A program made the translations under genes and the position numbers. The notes under the pieces were generated by a model that was given only the letters and a program-made list of their open reading frames with translations, was not told where the DNA came from and searched no databases. From positions 62,001 through 126,000 of the forward strand of contig JADANN010000166.1 of assembly GCA_018806985.1 (NCBI GenBank): a stretch of 64,000 nucleotides of DNA, written 5' to 3'. This DNA is from Angiostrongylus vasorum. Taxonomy: Eukaryota; Nematoda; Chromadorea; Rhabditida; Metastrongylidae. The stretch's first letter is position 1. Each line of letters starts with the position of its first letter. Shown one piece after another: positions 13,101-27,298 of the stretch.

Positions 13101-16100
13101 ACAACAACCAAGAGTTATTTCATTATAGAAGAGCAACATATACAAATCTCTCACGTCATGGGAAAACCCGGAACTCATAAAGCTGCTCAAGTGTGAGCAT
13201 TTCTCAAACCCAAAGACAAATACTATTCCGGTATGACGGCACGCCTACCGTTGCTAAACCCTATATATACACACACCGCGTTAATTGGTGTTCAGCTCCT
13301 CGTTGAGAATTATAAACAACAACAACATGAACCACCTGTCTACAATTTTACTAGTCTCAACAGTATTTTTGATCACACCGGTAAGTTTATGTTTTAACTG
13401 ACATAATTTGTTGAAAGTAGAGACACTTTATTAGGCACATCTAGATGCCAGTATTTATCAGAATTTCATGAAGACCCTATCCTTTATATTCAAATTGCTA
13501 TACTCCAATCTGTACTAGAATTGAAACTGATTAAGTGGATCAGTTTACCAGATGATGGCAGTCACATAATATCCATACATTCAGCTATATGCAGTCAGCA
13601 TAAAAAAAACTACAGTTACTAATCAGTAATTGTTGTTCTATTCAACTCCTTTTTAGGCCAAGATCATTCGGAGCAAGCGATACTGCGATTGTTCGCAGAA
13701 TCAAGCGCAATGCTTCTGTATACCCATAGAACTACAGCAGATGCAGTGTACCTGTACAAGTCAACCGTTACAATCAAATTGCGGATGTGCTCCTGCTTTT
13801 TCACAGCCAGTTCAAATAGCTACAGTACAGTGTGAACCGGCATGTCAACTGAGCTGTACACAACAATGCGTTAGCTCCACTTTGAACACCTGTCAACAAA
13901 ACTGTCAAAGCAATTGCCTGACAGGCTGCGTTCCACAACCCCAGCCATCTGTAAGCCAGTGCCAGCCGTCATGTTTCCAAGTTTGCCAGCAATCGTGTAT
14001 CGCTCAACAGCAACCTACTACGTTTTGCAGTAACCAGTGCCAATCGCAGTGCTCAAATGCTTGCACTGACACCCAACCACACGTTGATTTGCAAATTAAC
14101 ATTCCTTTACAACAACAAAACCAGCCTTGTCTACCGACATGTCAACAACAATGTCTGCAATCTTGCTATGTTCAGCAGCTACCTCACATTACGTGTGATA
14201 ATCAGTGTCGATTGCAATGCAGCAATATCTGCGCCACTCCTCCAGTTGTGAACAATTTAGCCCCTATTACTTATGAACAATGCCCACTGAATTGCCAACC
14301 CGCCTGTCAACCATCCTGCATTCAGGAGCAGCCTTCACAAACCCTCCAAGTGATACTGCCAGTTTCTTCTCAGGACGCTACATGTATGCCTCGTTGTCAA
14401 ACACAATGCCAATCAACTTGTGCTATTCAACAACAGCCTGTAGCACCATGCTTAGACTCTTGTCAAGCCCAATGCGCTAATGTCTGCTTAGTTGTCCCGC
14501 CTCAAGCTCAGGCTTCGGGTCCATTATCAACTCAGTGTGTACCGGCATGCATGCCTGTTTGTGACAACAGCTGCATAACCCAACAATATATCTGTGTACA
14601 GCAGTGCCAGGCACAATGTGCTCCTGCCCCAGCCACCCATACAATGCCAACAGTGTCAAACAGCTTGCAGAGCACAAGAGCCACAGGTAATTCAGGTTGT
14701 TCTTCAAACGAATATGGCTCAATCTGCACAATGCCAACCTCAATGCGAGACCATCTGCATCGCCCAGTGTACCCAACAGTTGCAACCGTTAGCTACCTGT
14801 CAACCTGCCTGTCAACAGAGCTGTGCGCAAATTTGCTCTCCAGTTATTGCACAACCTGTCGTCATCGCATGCGAACCAATGACTGCAATCCAAGCCTGCA
14901 ACTGTCAAATAGGATACGCACCATGTAACAGAGGTACTCAGTGTTGCTTGCTTCGATGAACATGATGTAAAGGACATTTCTAATCAAAATGTATGTACAT
15001 ATAGTACAAAATTGATAGGCGTAAGTGACCATATCATAGTTTTTCTTCATAGACAACTCTTGTACTATTTTTTGTTTCTAGAAACGATACAATGTAGTAG
15101 GTTTTGTTTGTTAAGACGATCATATTGCAGTATTTTTTGTCTACAGAGACGTTAAAGATGCGAACACTGCGTTGATATAAATGTGAGAAATCTTTTTTGT
15201 GCCACACAATGAATCCATTTCTACAAATATAGACTTACTGAAGGGTTATGGAATTAAAAAGGCTTATTCGAAAGTCCATGAATGTAGAGTTTGCTTAGTA
15301 AGTAAACCAACACCGAATAAAACACTGGATAAATGAGTCAGACCAAGTTTTCAAGTTGAAAACAAAATAGCCTGAACTCTTTTTAAACAAATTTGAAGGA
15401 TTTCCAAAAAATAAAAGAGTCACAGCAAAGAAAAAAAAACAGAAATGAATAAGGAAAGGAATGAATGATATAAAGCAAGTCTTTACAAGAATTATAGGTG
15501 ATAACATGAATGCTTTTGATTTCACAGTTCAATCAACCTACTTCGGAGCGCGAAGGTGAAGGTCTTAAGTGTGCGCAGTTGTTAAAATTGGTGCCAGTCT
15601 CTGTCTGGAAGGACAAAAACACTGGCTCGACACATCAGTAGGCCACTGTAAGTCATTAAGTAATTCTACTCCCGGAAGAACCCGTTGAACGGCACGCAGT
15701 TATGCCAAGTTTTGCAACACATAGCCTTGCCAAGTACTCGTCGATATATTTTCAAAAACAGCAGCAGAAATGGCCCCATTGTAGGGCCTCTTAATAACAT
15801 GGGCCATTAATGGCATTCCCATGAAATGACATAATTTCCCCTCTGTCTTATTATTTTAGATGCCTACATTTTCGTATTCGTCGTAAACGATTAATACCAC
15901 TGAACAAAAAAAAAGTTCAAGACTAGGGTATTAGGGTTTTACTCGTTCATGGTATTCGTTAAGCATTACATTTTATTTTGGGATTTCCATGAAGAATTCC
16001 CTACTGGGTCGGTGGTCTTCACGCTGTGGACTTCGCGTCCTGTAAAACCTAACAATTAAGTGTTTTTTTTTCACTGGCTACAGTCAACACATATTATATG

Positions 16101-19100
16101 TCCAGTATATATAACTTTTGATATCGTAGGGCGTGCGAGATCCGCTTGAACTTCGATCTTCAACGTGGATCGGTATCCCAAATTACATTTCTTACAGCAT
16201 GAAGAAAAAACACTACAAGGACGACCTTGTCAGTATCGCATTCGATAACTACACTTTCTCTTTGTACGTATGGTTTTTTGAAATGCAAATTAAGGTAGGC
16301 AAAATTGAACATTTTAAAAAGATTTGCCATGAAATAGGATGTTCTTTTTTCCTCTTCACTATATCCTCGATAACAGTGGTGAGCCTCTTGGTTACTCGCT
16401 TTCTCGTGCTCAGCACGTATTCATCATGTTGACTTACGAACCCAGACAGACGCAGCTGCAGCACTTTATGGTACATTTTCTATGAAGAATGAGGGAGAAT
16501 TCATGAACATTGTCTTCCTAGGATTGTTTTTAAGACCAGTCGTTCTAAAGGTGTTTCAAAATTGAGCAACATTCATTCCTCCTGGCAAATGCTTAACGTA
16601 ATCAAAACGGAACGATCAAATTTGTAAAACAACACGAATGATTTTGGCTAGATGACCCTGTCGAACAAGTCGCTCGTTTTAACATCCAGGAAGTCATTGT
16701 AGAATGGTGAAATTCTGATTATGAAACTGTTGTATAGCTCGTAAAGGATTTTTGTGTAGTGAGCAGAGAAGAAATGGTTCTCCAGAGCCTTCATGATGCT
16801 TTTGTCTCAGTTGGATGGAACCGCTTTTTCAAGCCGATGCAAATGAGAATATATCCTATGCTCCTGCAATGATTTATTGAGATGTGTAATTTGCATATGA
16901 ATCACCGAACCTGATGAACGCTTGAAAACCCACTCGTCTTCAAAACTGTCTTTCGTCTAGTATTCTGTCAGTTTCACTGAGAACAACATTTGGGAAAGTT
17001 TGTGGACAACAGAAAGCAAGGAGATTGGTAGATAGTTGCCAATATGGTGTGGATCTACCCGCTTATACAACATTATGGTTCTCATGGTCTTCCAGTTATT
17101 TTAAAATATGGATTCTAACAGGTATTATGTGAGAAGCAAGGCCAGCGTATTGATCTGGATTATCGATAGGTCTCCCACACATTTAAATAATCACGTCCAG
17201 TCCGAGCGGTAGACAGTACGTCACTGCCGAGATAACATGTCGGAAGGAACAACCGCCAGGACAAAATACCTATCCTCTTTGATTCCATTAAAACAGTGAT
17301 GGTAAACCTGAATGGCAGAGGGCGACTACCTAAATTTCTAATTGGCGAATTTACGGAGAACGTCGCGGATGCTTTCCACGTTCTGAAGTTCCATCCATTG
17401 CTTGTTCTTTTCTTCCCCTAAGACCTTTACCGCATTCTGCACAGCTTTGTAAGTTCGGAAGCGAATTAGTGATTGCCTGACAGTTGTAAGACTTCACAAC
17501 TTGATGTATCAACTCGAGTATTCATCGAGACGGTTTCTTGGCAGAACGTTGGCAGAAGGACAGTCATGTGAGTAAGCAGGGTTCGAAAAAGCATCCAGCA
17601 AGATGGACCACATCCATACAATAACAAGACTCAATGAAGTATCGCGAGAGTACAAAAGACTGCTCTGCTTCACTTTCATCGATTTTACGAAAGCCTTTAA
17701 ATCAACTGAGAGTGAAGCAGTCATGGAAGCCTTTGGTAGTCAGGGGAGTCCCTACTCAGTACATAAAGATCCTTCGTGAGTTGTACAAGGATTTCACAAC
17801 CAAGATATTACCATTCTACAATGACATTAACGACGTCAAAAGAGGGGTTAGGCAAGGAGATACCATCTCGCCAAAATTGTTTACCGCCACCCTCAACGTC
17901 GTGCGAACATTGGAATGGGATAACATGGGAATAAAAATCGATGGTCGGCAATTACACCATCTTCGTCTTGCTGATGACATCGTTCTTATAACACCAAGCA
18001 TTTGCCAAGCGGAAGGAATGCGCTTGTGGAGTTTGATAAATCCCATTCACGCTCATCGGCACGACTACCTCCGAATGCTCAAGTTACGTCTACGTAAGTC
18101 GAGAAATGAACATGATTCATGACTTATCTCCAGAGTTGAGCAGAAGGAAACGAGCGGCTTAGGGGGCTTTCAAGAGCATCGAGGATGTAGTGAAGAGAAC
18201 AAAGAACACTCGACTCCGTGCCCACCTTTTCGACTCAACGGTACTTCCTGCGCTAACGTATGCGTCAGAAACGTGGTCGCTGCGTAGGCAGGATGAAAGA
18301 CCATTCAGCGTTATTGAAAGCGCAGTCGAAAGGACGATGCTAGGAGTATCCCGTGTCACACAAGTGAAGGAAGGGGTCTGGAACTCTGAACTACGTCAAC
18401 TATCAAAAATCAAAGATGCCGTTCTGTACGCCAAACAGTCGAAGATGTGGGCCGGACACGTAATGCGTATGAATGACAAGCGATGGACAAGAGCCGTTAG
18501 TGACTGGACTCCACGGGATGTCAAACGTACTGCAGGAAGACCACCGACTCGATGGTCAGAGTACTTCACGAAAAGCCTGGAAGAAAGATATGATGCTCGA
18601 CGAGTCTCTAGAGCGACGAGAACCTACTGCGATACTCTTGCCCGCTAAAGTGAAAAAAGGAAGATTACCTGACGCGCGCTCGAGTCATTCGACAATCAAT
18701 GGGACGATAGGTGACAGGTGACCAAGGTGAAATTCACCTGCGTTTCAGAGAAGTATAACGTTGCTTTTGGTTTATGTTCAACCCTCTACCACTATCTGGG
18801 AACGTGCCACGTAGCCTCGCGACTAACCGATTAGTACCCCTTAGAGAGAACTGCGATGCGGACATTTCGTACAAGAGCCGTCAAGAGATTTGCTTCAGCC
18901 GTTGTTAGTGTATTCCTCAATGTCGCACTGCCTTACACACCCGGTCGTTCACCCACAGCTAAGGAGTTGACGACTTCCATGTAGAATTCCACTCAATAAG
19001 AAGTACGGCAGAGCTCGAAAAGCTAAAAATGGCTAATTTACATATAACGAGAAGAATTAAAACGGTTAAAACAATTAAGAATAGGCATCGCACTACAAAA

Positions 19101-22100
19101 GTGATGTATTTTCGTTTGAATAACCGAGCGATGCTCACTGACCGGCTACGGTGCAAGACGAAAACGAATAGAATTTACGAAAAATTTGCCCGAATTACTC
19201 CGTTATTAAGATAATTGCATGCAATAGAAGTCATTAAAACGAGAGTCCCTGATCCTACTTATGCAAATACTTTGTTCAAACAAGTTATCGAGTCTTCAAA
19301 AATCTGTTACATCGAGTTTATACAAATTATAATTTCTGCGTGAGCTGTAAAAAAAACAGTATACTATAATCGAATAAATAGTACGACAACCCATGGTGAA
19401 AAATTACTTTAGCGATCCCAAATTTTCAAGAAGGGCTTAATTTTCAAAAGCGAACACGATTGGTAGTCACCAGTCTTCACATTCTTGCCGCTACTAAATA
19501 AACTTGAATTAGTTTTGAACTTCTCTTCTCGAAAGCTTTCTTCCACATATGATGTTAAGGCTTAGTTGAACTACACACAGTGATAAATCAAGCAATTCGC
19601 TGTACTCTTGATGAGCAAATATGAGTTTGTTACTTTATTCTTTACTGACGAAAAAGCTGACGTTTCAGCGGATTGCGCCTTCTCCAGAGTCTGGAAAAGT
19701 CAAGTTGACTGCAATCTATCCAGCCAAACACCTCCATAACCAAAAGAAAAAATATGAAATCAAGATTTCAAACACATTGAAAACAAAATAGTTTCTCCTC
19801 ACATTCAGCGCTTTCTATGAGTCCTTCACTGAGTATTTCACGTGGAGACCAACGGCGCAGTGTTCACATGGATGGGTAATGTGCCTCTTTATATCACTTT
19901 TAAACAGCGTGCGAGCTTATGTGTGATAATGAGGCATTCCTCCTTACCATTCCCTTTAGATTGCTGGAAATTATCCAGCCTACTTCAAGCGCTTTGATAA
20001 ATTCTAACAATCCACGTGAAATTTGTGCGGTTGGTCTCCACGTGAAACACTCACTGAAAGACTCACAGAAAACGCTGAGTGTGCGAGGAAACCACTTTGT
20101 CTTCAATACGATTGAAATCTTGGTTCCGTCTTCTGTTTTGGTTATGGAGGAGTTGGCTGGGTAAACTGCAGTCAAATTGACTTTTCCAAGCTCTGAAAAA
20201 GGTGAACTCCGCCGATACATAAGCTTTTTCGTCAATAAAGAACAAGGTAACGAGCTCGTGTTTGCTTGTTAAGAATACAGTGAATTATTTGATCAATACT
20301 GAGGTTAACAGAAAGTCGGTTCTGGGAATAAATCAAAGTACTTACAAATTTATTAATAACTTCACGTAATTAAACTCTACTAGTACTAATTAAAAATCAC
20401 ATTTACTAATCCATAATTTCTTCAATGAACCTTATACAGCTTGAAACACCAACAAAATAGAGGTCTGCATGCACCTGAGTGAATTCAGAATCAGCGAATC
20501 AATAATCTGAGCAATACCTGACAATGCCATTATCCGAACATGTGTTACCAAATCACTTCAGCAAACAGGAATATCGACGAGTGATATGACAACAATGTCA
20601 CCGGTTAGCCTCAAACAGACACACCAGCTTCTTTTGCTTGGTGTTGCGCACTGGTCTCGGTGATTTCCCTGCCTTCTACAAGTCATGTTCACATAAATAC
20701 CGGCTCTAAACCTGATTCATATTTGTCTTCCGATGATGAACAAGGGTTATGACGTTCTTTGTTTGCACTACCTTCAGAGGTAATTTTGACACTATCGCGT
20801 TTTCTTTCGTTACAACATCCTCTACTATACCAAGTGACAAGTTAACATTGGCAATTTTATTAAATTTTGGTAGAAAATTTGAACCGATTTCCTAAGCTTT
20901 TCTTAAACTTGTCATTCTTTTCTTTAAAACATTCTCCAAACCATAAGCTAGATTTGCTACGGAAAAATGTGAAAATGAATGAATGAATGAGAAAGTTTGA
21001 AGTTGAATGAATCAGTTTGCTGGTAAATGATTCCACTTCATGGCTACTTTACAGTCTGATTTAAAGCTTCTAGAATCACACCACATTCCTCTCAATTCCT
21101 TAGTTCTCATTTACGTTTCCCTATATAGAATATCATAATCAAAAAAGGGTTAAAACTTAAATGTACTCTAAATCAGAGGTATGTATTTGCGAATTTATAT
21201 CAACGACTCTACAAATAGCATAGTGATGCCAGAATGCAATACAAGCTGCTCAATTTTAAGCAAGTAGTCAGTACACACAGTCTTCATTTACAAAGCTAAC
21301 AAAGCTATACGGTCCAGTCGCATCATGTCGGTCAAACCTCGAATAGTACCTCAGTGCTTTCGCAGTTCGCTTTAGTAACTGTAGTCAGCTTACTGTTACT
21401 GCTCAGGTCTAAACAGAGCGTCAGTAACATACCGCCAAAATGTCGTACAAAATCTAATGGACCATCCAGTAACTACATTGCAATCAACAGTGCTAATTAT
21501 CACGTGACCCAAGTTGCACTTCCACAAAATGCCAGTCAACGCGTGTTTGACTGTGTAAAGAGTCCCTGTCGTTCATGTAGCAGTTTCCATCTATGCCCAA
21601 TGGGCACATTGCCAACCCAGTGTAAATCGATCTACATTTTAAAGTGCACTCAGCAAGACAAACCGATATCTTCATATCAGCCGGCGTATGATCAAGATTT
21701 GTCTACGTCTTACTCTTCATTAACAAGGTGGCCAAAAATTATTGTTCCCTGTCAACTTCTTCATAATTCCCTACGGTAACATTCAATTCGATTGACACCA
21801 TCTGCCAAAAACAACCAAAGTTGTCCCCGACGAAGAGCGCCGCAAGATCCTTTTTTTCGTCAGAAAATCACAAATTTCGGTATGTTGTGAATACTGGTGA
21901 AAAAAAAATTATACAAATGTGCTCTAAGCCTTACCTTGCTCAGCCCTTGTTTTTTGAATAAACCACTATCAAGTTTGCCTGTAAACGATTTGCATCTATC
22001 ACAGGTAGCTCCTTTAATCATCTCCATACAGAAGTATTTCTTAAGTAGCGTTTCTATCGTGATCGACTGTAAAAAAAAAGGCTGTTGTCTCGCAAAAAAA

Positions 22101-25100
22101 GAATAACAGAAGCAGCTATAATAATGTATGCATAGAAAAAGAAAGAGAATATAAAGCCACCGTTCCCACGAATATCTTCGGAATTGCCAGCGATATCACA
22201 CTGAATGTGTCGTAGCGCACCTTCTATAAGAAGAAATTAAAAGCCATGTAAGCATGATCTTTCCATTCATTTCTTCCAAAAGCATAATCCAAACACTATC
22301 AATGTTTTGGAGCCTTTGATAACGGATCATTTCATGAGAATTGGGAAAGAACCGAAACGTTGAATCCTACTACAAATTGTTTGATCAAAAAATTGCACCA
22401 ATTCCAAAAGAAGATATATACGTCACCTTGTAGCCACAATTCGAATGGCAGCAACGAAGCTCAGTGGCAATAAAACCAAAACATGGAGCACGTATCTTTG
22501 CTTCCATCCGAACCACATCCGCACATCTGAAAAAATTTGTTGACATTTCCTTGTGAAGATAAGCAAGGTACAGTGACCACCTTTATCAATAGTGTAGCAC
22601 GCTATAAGTACATCGTTCTGTAGGATAAAACTGTGTTCCACGGCGGGAGTTCAACAGAATAAAGCGAAGAGTGCGACGGAGAACTTCTCCGAAAAAATTT
22701 CTAACACCAAACCAACTGCAGATCGTTTTTGTTCCAACAGCGGAGCAACTCTAAGCAGTAGGATGGTGAGTTAAGAATGATGACTGCATTTGACGAATAC
22801 ATATGAATACTGTACCAATTTTTTTTTTGTCATTCAAAGCACATGGTGGGGCAACAAACAGAGTCAACTCGAAAATTTAGCTGAAAGTGACAGACTTGTG
22901 CCCTAGACATGACCTCACGGTTTACGTATTTAACTTATTCTTGGGTACTGATCTTAAAAGCATCTTCAAAGCTGCCGATCACATCCGGAGTATGGTAATC
23001 CTCTTGCAGTTAACAAAACGGAGAAACACTCGCTCTCCAAATGTATAATTACAAGGATACGGCGATATGATGAAAACTCGTTATTCTTGAGAAGATGATT
23101 CCGTCTCATAGCATCAGCAGTGTCCACTTTATTGTGAACTGATGCACTCATACTCTTGCGTGTTCAAAAATTTCGCCATAATTCTCCAGCATAGTATTTT
23201 GAGTTGCGGGTTTATTGAACTAATACAAACAAAAGAGTTAGATGATCCTCCAACAGTTGGTGGACTAATCCCTTGAAGTCGCCGTACATCAAAATTAATC
23301 GGAAGGCATCAGTCTTCACCTTAGTCATGGAAATCAACGACTACATTTCACCACGAACTAAGAACGCCCAAGTATGGCTATGTCCGGACTCCATAAAAGA
23401 TCATGCTTGAGCAACATTCAGAATTTAATTGGAAACAGAAGATGATGGATCCACAAGTCCCAGCTGAACGTTCACACCGAAGCGACTGGCTTTGTGTACG
23501 ATAGTCGCGAGACAACAAAACGGAATACTTGTTGCTGCCTGCATGAATGACATGTGAGAATATGACAACTAAGCAAAATGGTCCCAACAAACGACATTCA
23601 TACCAATTTCCCCCAACTATCCTGCTTCTGAGGGCGCGTGTGGCGCGGTGGCTGGGAGCACCACTGCGACACACATGTGGAATCGATCCCCGCGCCCATG
23701 ACCCACCAAGCCTTCCATCTCTCCGGGGTCGGCAAATTGGAGCCAGACTTGTCTGGGAGGATAGCAGGATTAGCTCGATACATCGGTAGGCCGCGGTGAG
23801 TCATTGTAAAGGCCAGATATGCATTCAGTCACCTCCGACGATACTTAATGAAGTCGAATGCATAGCGCATCCCGCAGGAATTGATCATCGCCAAGATCTC
23901 TATCCTTTATCCTTCCATCCTGCTTCTGAACCAACGCTAGAATTCCCCTAACATAAACTCGAAACGGAATTAATGCTAGTGCTTGTATTCTTCACAGGAG
24001 CACAAAACATCAGCTTATTGACGCAGATACCACCGGTATTACCATACTGAGTAGAAATGATGGACTTGCCGAGCATGTACTATAAGGTACAAGTTCCATG
24101 AAGTAGAACAATGATATCAAACAGAGTTTTTACTGTTTCGACAACGTCAAAGCCACAGTGACGGCTAGGTGTAGGTTATTATCGCGTTCACCTCCTAATC
24201 ATCATGAAAACACATCGGACATCAAAGAAACGAACTTTAGTCCTCGAAAACTGAATGATCTACAGTAGGTCTACGTAACGCCGCATTTCGAAGAAAGATG
24301 TCTATAAAGTTTTTCTAATGGGCGTTCGCGAAAGTGACATATAGTTCCTCCAGAGCTATTCACACCCAAATTATGGTGGATAATAATCGCCAATAAAATA
24401 TGATCACTCGCTGTGAACGACAAAAACATGGGTTAAAAGATGATGCATTTTCAACCGTAGAATTCTATACAAAATCAGAATAGTATGGAATTACATTACG
24501 AATTCAAAATGGATGCTTCAACAGTTTGATGAAGCAACGAAAAAAGTGAGAGTCATGCATTAATTTGAAGAAAACTGAACTGTTGCGCTTATTGGGAAAA
24601 ATGTGACCTCAAAGATTTGTAAAGAATGGATCAATGATAATACAGAAAGCATTCTCGTTCACACATGCTGCGTAGCAGAATCGCCGTAATACGTGTGCAT
24701 TAGGTCTTCGATGAATATCTAGAATGCCCTGAAGAGAACGGATCACAGTATCGTTGCCTGCTTCTACCACATTTCTTGGCTTTCTTACTGAACCATACCT
24801 GTTATTTTATAATAAGCTGACATGTCTATAAAGAATGGCCAATACCGAAGTTATTCCTCTACTCTTCGTCGAATTATTTGCTTTCCTTTAATGCAGTTCT
24901 ACGAAAACATAAACTTCAAAATTTTGATAGTGGTAAGAGTAAGTGAACTCAAAAGTCTCGTTATTTCAGCAATGGAGCATGTTGGCCTCTCATCTCTCCA
25001 GCAATTTTCGACTTTTGTAGACTCTTTCAAACCGTAACTCAAGAAAGCAAAGCGATTTGTATGTCCACTGAGATATCAACACATGAGATACCTTTTGAAA

Positions 25101-25711
25101 ACAAGCTCGCTTCTGTAATGAGAGGACGTACTTCCACCACCTGAGGAGCACGTCTTTCCGGTATTTCCACATAGTGGATCACCCTGTAAATTAACATTTG
25201 ATGTTGGAGTCATGCTATAAATGAAGAGAGATTAAACACAGCGAAGTGTGTACGTTATATACGTAAATATTGGACTTATGTAGCAAACTGTTAGACAGCT
25301 ATCTAAATTCACCTCGTTAAACTGCAACAAAGAAGAGGATAGAAGTAATTTTTTCGCCTCAATTAATTCCTCTTCCCATGTCGTTGTGAAGATATTAAGG
25401 AGTTCGTGTAGATCATGCTCAACACCTAAACAGTTTTTCTTACCTGTAAACTTTCAACCGTCAAAATAACACAACATTCACTGGTTCCATGAAAACGAAG
25501 ACGACACTGTCTTTCCAAAGAATGATGTTCGACCAACGCTATTAACGCTATTCACTGAACCAGTTACTGATGACGACTATTATTAATACTGCAGTTCGTA
25601 GAGCTATTATTAACACTGGAGTTCCTAAATCTCTCCTCTCTTAAAAATTGTATATAGACATATACATTTATACATGCATATGTGTATATATATATGTACG
25701 TACATACGTGC

Positions 25712-25788
<77 letters not shown>

Positions 25789-27255
25789 TCTGTTTGTATC
25801 CATACATATGTGCAGAACATAAAGGACATATATATGTATATGCACAATTTTTTATTTTACACAAGTCGCCTTCACATCTACTGTATGGTCTCAGCACTTC
25901 TTGCGTTCAATTCTTCTCCTCACATTGACCGTCCACTAAACCCTTCGAAATTTTCGTGCGTCTGTTGCCTAAGGATTACCGTCCCCTTGTGAACATCAGA
26001 GAGTACTGGTGAAGCGCGTTCCACCTGGATTTTTTGGCTTGGGGAAGACTTATTCACTAGAACATCGAAAAAGCCGTGCTAAAGTTCCTGTATGTCACCA
26101 TCATGACCACTCCACGCTCGTCGCAGAAAAAAAAAAAGAAGAAAGTCGTAAAACAAACGAGAAAAAAAACAACAAAGAACCGTAGTAACTTGGGAATTGT
26201 CGATGAAGACATTCTTTCATCTGACACCTTGACAACAGAGCTAGCTATATAAGCCAATATAACTTGTAACTAACAAAGAGACGTCTGTTTAAAAAAAAAC
26301 ATTTTTGCTTGAGAATCAGAACTTGTAAATGAAAAAGTTATAGGCCAGCGAAAAGCCTGTATCCGGCAACACAGTTATGAGGGTAGTGCGATCTCTCGAC
26401 CAAGTCCGAGCGGAACATCCACTGCATATGGGTCAAGATGAAATGTTAAGTCTTGTTTTCATACCAACCAATGAAGTGTGAATATGTTATCCTAGCGGTT
26501 CTTTTCGAACTGTTCAGACTCGTCGATGATGAATAGCATAGCAACATCTGTGGACAACTCTAACAAGCGACATAAATAAGTGCAATGTTTGCTGGCACTT
26601 GCTTGAATAGCTATTATAAATACGTGAGACGTGGCCTTAACGATTCTTCGCTGTGCATTTCTTATTTTTATTCTTAGATAATTTTTTCTATATTGATGAA
26701 TCATCCAAGTTTTCGAAATTGTATTGAAAAAATTCTTCAACAAACTATGGGATGATAAAAGCAAATTATGAAATGCAGGAGAAAAGCTGGAACACGAAAT
26801 TTTGCTTCTACTGAAGACAAATTCATCCATACATTAAATTGCATCCCACTTGCGATATACGATATGGAACAGAGTGGGGCGAATGACTACAAAACTTCAT
26901 TCACAGAGTTCAGACGACACTATTCATATCACTGACGGATACTAAAAGAAAAGTCAAAAACGTTCAAAGCACTGATTCTGAAACATATGTTGAAGCAAAG
27001 TCAGAGTATCCCGAACACTACACTTTCACATTTCTTTACATAATTGTGAGAAACTCACCAATGGAGATATTCCACTTGTGTGCTGCAAGCATTGAGATTA
27101 TCCCGCTAACGTCGTATACGGCCGTCGATGCATCATTCAGCTCTAACAATAACAAGTGGTCATACTTAAGGGACAGGTATGTGACCTTTATATACATATA
27201 TATGAATAGACGTGTAAGTATAAATACAAACGTATATATGTATATACGTATACAA

Positions 27256-27298
<43 letters not shown>

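Noticed and set aside
16640..18745. One RTE copy inverted by twin priming
   Set aside because: The two fragments cover the same RT region and differ too much in sequence; twin priming gives largely non-overlapping parts of one copy.
25564..25992. Tyr/Ile/His-rich ORFs on both strands (also at 3929-4209, 27046-27339, 40773-41075, 44926-45249)
   Set aside because: They are translations of TA/TG microsatellites.
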